Part shown: piece by piece, positions 43,262-46,675 of the stretch
Numbering within the stretch: the stretch's first letter is position 1
How the letters are laid out: each line of letters opens with the position of its first letter
Source of the DNA: Nitrospira sp.
Lineage (GTDB): Bacteria > Nitrospirota > Nitrospiria > Nitrospirales > Nitrospiraceae
Reading direction: 5' to 3'
Assembly: GCA_016788465.1 (NCBI GenBank)
Contig: JAEURV010000004.1
Coordinates: 1-46,675 of the forward strand
DNA: 46,675 nucleotides
The notes under the pieces: generated by a model
Database searches by the model: none
Told to the model about the DNA's origin: nothing
What the model saw: the letters and a program-made list of their open reading frames with translations, nothing else
Program-made: the position numbers and the translations under genes

Positions 43262-44194
43262 ATGAACACCGTGTATTATGACCCTTCATTTTCGGACGAG
43301 AGACGCCGTGACGAGCTCTATCACGGCCAACTTCTAGTATACTCACCACGTCGGAGTACTCTCGCATTTATCGAATTTGCTAGGAAATTGATCAGGGAGG
43401 CGTTTGCCCCATATGATCCCGAGACGGCTCAATTTCATTTGCCTGTTGGACAGTATGCTGACATTCTCGGAATGCTGAAACCGAGCTTCATTCATCACCC
43501 AGAGTCTAAGGCGCTGATGCGCAATATTTTTGAGGAGATGGGCTGTGATCTAGAGAAGACATACTTTGATGTCCCGAAGATGCGAAGCTCCACCAGCGAT
43601 AACTATCTGACAACCGGAATTGCGTATGCGTGGCACCCTCATCGAGATACCTGGTACTCCGCGCCTCCCTGTCAGGTCAATTGGTGGATTCCAATCTATG
43701 ATATTGAGTCAAACAATGCCATGGCGTTTCACCCGCAGTATTGGAATGCGCCTGTGAAAAACAGTTCAAAAGGATATAACTACTACGTATGGAATCAGCA
43801 AAATCGAGGAGCGCACGTCGCCAAGTTCCTGAAAGAAGACCCTCGGCCTCTCCCTAAGCCGACCGAACCGCTTGCATTGGAGCCGCAGGTTCGTTTAATC
43901 GTGCCTGCAGGAGGTATCATTCTGTTCTCGGCAGCACAGATGCACTCCAGTGTCCCTAATACGTCAGGAAAGACCAGGTTTAGCATCGATTTTCGCGTCG
44001 TCAATCTTGATGATGTGGCACACCGAAAAGGTGCTCCTCGTGTAGATGAAGAGTGTACGGGGACCACAATGAGGGACTATTTGAGAGCGACTGATTTTGC
44101 TCATGTCCCCAATGAATTGGTTGCGCTCTATGATGATGAGACTGTTGGTGAGGGAAAGCTGGTTTATGCAGTCGAGGGGAAACAAGATCACTGA
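43262..44194 (+). CDS. Fe(II)/2-oxoglutarate oxygenase-like protein
   Basis: A 310-residue protein resembling the phytanoyl-CoA dioxygenase group. Likely iron ligands are H127-R-D129 in AWHPHRDTWYSAP and H228 in AAQMHSS; R239 in GKTRFSIDF fits the 2-oxoglutarate anchor. A double-stranded beta-helix fold is suggested by NWWIPIYD and LIVPAGGIILFSAAQMH. It might hydroxylate a sugar or an acyl/peptide group. AGGAGA lies before the ATG, 12 bp after the DUF4910 gene. The exact family is not certain. Confidence 0.72.
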   Translation: MNTVYYDPSFSDERRRDELYHGQLLVYSPRRSTLAFIEFARKLIREAFAPYDPETAQFHLPVGQYADILGMLKPSFIHHPESKALMRNIFEEMGCDLEKTYFDVPKMRSSTSDNYLTTGIAYAWHPHRDTWYSAPPCQVNWWIPIYDIESNNAMAFHPQYWNAPVKNSSKGYNYYVWNQQNRGAHVAKFLKEDPRPLPKPTEPLALEPQVRLIVPAGGIILFSAAQMHSSVPNTSGKTRFSIDFRVVNLDDVAHRKGAPRVDEECTGTTMRDYLRATDFAHVPNELVALYDDETVGEGKLVYAVEGKQDH

Positions 44195-44252
44195 GGCGGG
44201 ATCGTTTTTTGTGATCTGACATTTTGCTCTGAGCAAGTCCACGGAGGGTTAT

Positions 44253-45173
44253 ATGGCACAACTTCAACGCCCCGCCTTCGCATATATGAAAGGGAAGCTT
44301 ATCCCCTGGGATCAAGCGACGCTTCACATCGGGGCTGAGGCTGTTACAAGAGGGCGCAATGTATTCGAAGGGCTTAAGGGATATTGGCAACCAGACGGAC
44401 AGTTCAAGATTATTATGATGCGACAGCACTATGAACGTCTCAAACGTTCTGCCAGGCTTCTCCATATTCCGTGTGAGTACACTTTTGAGGAGTACTGTGG
44501 GGCCATCGATCAACTGATCGGGGCGTTGATTACTCCTGGTCGGGACATGTGGGTCCGCACCACTCTCTTTGTGACGGAGGGACATTGGGGTGAAGATACG
44601 GTTGCTGATCTTGTCCTCACGGCCTATCATCAGGATAGAGCCGTACCGAAGTCAATTCGGATGGGAGTGAGCACATGGCGCCGAAGTAGCGATGTTGCAC
44701 TGCCAGCTCGAATTAAGACTGGAAGCAATTATCAAGTATCTCTCTTGGCGCGTCTGGAGGGAAAATCGAGAGGATATGAGGATATGGTACTGCTGAATCA
44801 GTCGGGACGTGTTGCTGAGGCCACGGCTTCATGCATTCTTATGGTGAGAAACGATACAATCGTAACTCCGCCGGCCACGGAGGGGGCCCTTGAGAGTATC
44901 ACGCTTGATATTGTGGAAGCCCTTGCTTCGTCTGTAGGAGTAAAATTCTGCCGCCGCCCTATTGATCGGACCGAATTGCTGGTTGCGGATGAACTTGGGG
45001 TTTGTGGGACGCTTCATGAGGTTACATTGGTCTCAGCCATTGATGAATGTAAGCTCTCAGAGAAATCGCCGGTTCTTGGTGCAATCCAACAGCGATATCT
45101 GGACGCTGTTCACGGCGTGACCCCACACCCTGTGGTAGAGTTAAGCGTGCTCCCTTCAGTAAGGGCAAAGTAA
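44253..45173 (+). CDS. Class IV (branched-chain-type) PLP aminotransferase
   Basis: A 306-residue fold-type IV PLP enzyme. The PLP Lys is K155 in ALPARIKTGSNYQVS, and E189 is in SGRVAEATASCILMV. The start resembles BCAT (GRNVFEGLKGYW) and GVSTWRRSSD lies before the Lys. IlvE-like proteins interconvert branched-chain amino and keto acids, but class IV relatives also act on other amino acids. It lies in the sugar cluster after the oxygenase-like gene, with GGAGGG before the ATG. A role in making an amino-acid or amide decoration of the sugar is possible but unproved. Confidence 0.88.
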   Translation: MAQLQRPAFAYMKGKLIPWDQATLHIGAEAVTRGRNVFEGLKGYWQPDGQFKIIMMRQHYERLKRSARLLHIPCEYTFEEYCGAIDQLIGALITPGRDMWVRTTLFVTEGHWGEDTVADLVLTAYHQDRAVPKSIRMGVSTWRRSSDVALPARIKTGSNYQVSLLARLEGKSRGYEDMVLLNQSGRVAEATASCILMVRNDTIVTPPATEGALESITLDIVEALASSVGVKFCRRPIDRTELLVADELGVCGTLHEVTLVSAIDECKLSEKSPVLGAIQQRYLDAVHGVTPHPVVELSVLPSVRAK

Positions 45174-45326
45174 CTGAGTGTGAGTGTTGTAATCAATGCT
45201 GGCTTGTGCCGGGTAGCTTGGTGCTTAGGGAAGAAGATCTAGGTCAATTAAGTAAGAAAGATAAGTGGAGCCAGTAAAGATCCTGATGTCGCAGGACGAC
45301 TATTTTAATAGCAAAGGACTGAGGTT

Positions 45327-46043
45327 ATGAAGCACGCCGTGAGGTATCTCACTATATCGATGGCGTTGATGGTAAGCCCAGGTGTCGGATTCTGTGAATC
45401 AGGTTCGGTCAAGCCCGATGCTGGGAAAATGCCGACGGATGTTCCGTTATTGCCTGCAGCTACCGGACAGACTGAGAAAACAACAAGTCAGGTGGTGATG
45501 GACAAGCTGTCCAATGCAGTTGGTACAGAATATGTGATTGGTGCTGAAGATGTGTTGGATATTACTGTCTGGCGGAATGCCGATTTATCAAGACAGGTGC
45601 AGGTACGACCGGATGGGCGGATCTCAATGCCCATCATCCGCGATGTCGTAGCCGTGGGGAAAACTCCCACTAAATTGGCTGAAGAGATGACGAACAAGCT
45701 CAAGGAGTATGTTCAGAACCCAGTCGTTGCTGTAACGTTGAAGGAAGTCAATAGCTCGAATATTTTTCTTTTAGGTGAAGTCGCTCATCCAGGCAAGTAC
45801 CCACTAAAGAGTAGGACGACGCTCTTGCAAGGAATAACGATGGCCGGGGGGTTTAAGGAAACTGCGGCGAGGAATCAGATCGTCATTTTCAGATTTACTG
45901 AAACGGCGCCAGGCATGAAGAGATTTACTGCGAGTTATGACGATATTGTGCTCCGCAGTGGGATCAGCGATAACTTTGAGCTGAAGCCTGGCGATACCCT
46001 TGTAGTTCCCAGTGAATCGATGGTGGTGTTCCCTGGTCGATAG
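45327..46043 (+). CDS. Polysaccharide export protein (Wza-like), first copy
   Basis: A 238-residue protein with a signal peptide (MKHAVRYLTISMALMVSPGVGFC; the Cys is not a clear lipobox). A Poly_export domain covers about 70-150 (EYVIGAEDVLDITVWRNADLSRQVQVRPDGRISMPII), and an SLBB-like domain follows (VFLLGEVAHPGKYPL, ITMAGGFKETAARNQIVIFR). These proteins build the periplasmic/outer-membrane channel for exopolysaccharide. It is the first of two similar genes in tandem. Confidence 0.92.
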   Translation: MKHAVRYLTISMALMVSPGVGFCESGSVKPDAGKMPTDVPLLPAATGQTEKTTSQVVMDKLSNAVGTEYVIGAEDVLDITVWRNADLSRQVQVRPDGRISMPIIRDVVAVGKTPTKLAEEMTNKLKEYVQNPVVAVTLKEVNSSNIFLLGEVAHPGKYPLKSRTTLLQGITMAGGFKETAARNQIVIFRFTETAPGMKRFTASYDDIVLRSGISDNFELKPGDTLVVPSESMVVFPGR

Positions 46044-46067
46044 GGATTATCAGAAAGGATGACGGCA

Positions 46068-46675
46068 GTGGACTATTACGCGCGATGGGCAAGGACATTC
46101 AGACCGGGATTTTTTCTGCCGAGAGCAATGTCGATCGGGCTTCTACTCTGTCTGATATTGGGCCAAGTCGGCTGTCTCGGACCTGTCACATCAAGGGAAT
46201 ACAAGGCATCCGATGTGCCGACAGAATTCCTTCTGGGCTCTGAAGACCAGATTGAAATCAACGTCTGGAAGAATCCTGATTTGTCACGCATTACACTAAT
46301 ACGACCCGATGGTTATGTCTCCATGCCGATTATTGGAGATGTTCAGGCGGCAGGGCTTACGGCTGACGCACTTGCAGCCCAGATCACAGAACGGTTAAAA
46401 GGGTATATCCAGAATCCTTCGGTATCTGTCAATGTGAAGGAGCTCAATAGTTATTCCGTATTTGTCTTAGGCGAAGTGACGAAGCCAGGGAAATACCAGC
46501 TGAAGTCCTATGTGACGGTGCTCCAAGCTATCTCCATGGCTGGAGGGTTTACAAATTATGCCAGTAAGAATAGGTTACAGGTTGTCCGAGTAATAGAAAG
46601 CCCCGGCCACAAACGGCAAGAAATCCATATCCCACTCCGCTACGATGATCTTGTGAGTGGTCGAGGTGAACCGGG
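46068..46675 (+). CDS. Polysaccharide export protein (Wza-like), second copy, 3'-truncated
   Basis: The frame stays open to the window edge, giving about 202 residues. A signal with lipobox GQVGC (about residues 33-37) marks it as an outer-membrane lipoprotein, like Wza. The export domain is FLLGSEDQIEINVWKNPDLSR...LIRPDGYVSMPII, and an SLBB-like part is VFVLGEVTKPGKYQL...ISMAGGFTNYASKNRL. It clearly resembles the first copy. The GTG at 46068 has AAAGGA 8 bases upstream and is preferred; an ATG three codons earlier (46059) is possible. The rest lies beyond the window. Confidence 0.88.
   Translation, partial: MDYYARWARTFRPGFFLPRAMSIGLLLCLILGQVGCLGPVTSREYKASDVPTEFLLGSEDQIEINVWKNPDLSRITLIRPDGYVSMPIIGDVQAAGLTADALAAQITERLKGYIQNPSVSVNVKELNSYSVFVLGEVTKPGKYQLKSYVTVLQAISMAGGFTNYASKNRLQVVRVIESPGHKRQEIHIPLRYDDLVSGRGEP

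Overview
The window looks like a chromosomal segment of a Nitrospira-type bacterium (phylum Nitrospirota). This rests on the style of the proteins, on an indirect Gln-tRNA route (gatC, gatA and gatB all present), on glycogen genes scattered among housekeeping genes, on many two-component proteins, and on an intergenic palindromic repeat of a kind I associate with Nitrospira. No 16S or other marker is present, so the genus is an inference.

Layout. 1-2.9 kb: the 3' part of a large hybrid sensor kinase, a lone receiver and an Hpt protein, together a phosphorelay set. 2.9-8.6 kb: a palindromic repeat element, a six-helix membrane protein, a fused two-domain SagB/ThcOx-type flavoenzyme carrying three arrays of 7-bp repeats, an unknown partner gene, a VanZ-like protein, a receiver protein and a Tat-exported DUF882 peptidase. 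8.8-14.3 kb: glgB, a DUF4403 lipoprotein and a CDF metal exporter, with remnants of an ion transporter and of a cupin in the gaps. 14.3-19.0 kb, minus strand: tmk-holB-metG and a secreted protein, probably one operon with the CDF gene. 19.2-33.4 kb, plus strand: a long housekeeping run of DUF502, glmU, glmS, then gatC-panD-gatA-DUF948-YtxH-gatB-eno-ftsB-like-era, followed by mgtE, recO and a DUF971 gene. 33.4-36.0 kb: a lipoprotein, glgA and a convergent lipoprotein. 36.1-46.7 kb: a LuxR-type regulator divergent from a PilZ-like protein, a 765-bp structured gap, then a nucleotide-sugar cluster (CDP-glucose pyrophosphorylase, SDR epimerase/dehydratase, sugar C-methyltransferase, 3,5-epimerase, DUF4910 aminopeptidase-like protein, Fe(II)/2OG oxygenase-like protein, class IV aminotransferase), ending in two tandem Wza-like export proteins, the second cut by the window edge.

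How the genes work together. GlmS and GlmU make UDP-GlcNAc for the envelope; GatCAB, MetG, HolB, Tmk, Era and RecO serve translation and replication; GlgA and GlgB make glycogen. The last 10 kb look like the start of an exopolysaccharide locus with its own regulator and a possible c-di-GMP sensor.

The most unusual items are the 5 x 7-bp arrays in and after the SagB-like gene, the paired-arm palindromic elements, the two gene remnants around the DUF4403 gene, the structured leader in front of the sugar cluster, and the sugar cluster itself, which combines enzymes whose joint product I cannot name. No CRISPR array, insertion sequence, rRNA or tRNA gene was recognised.
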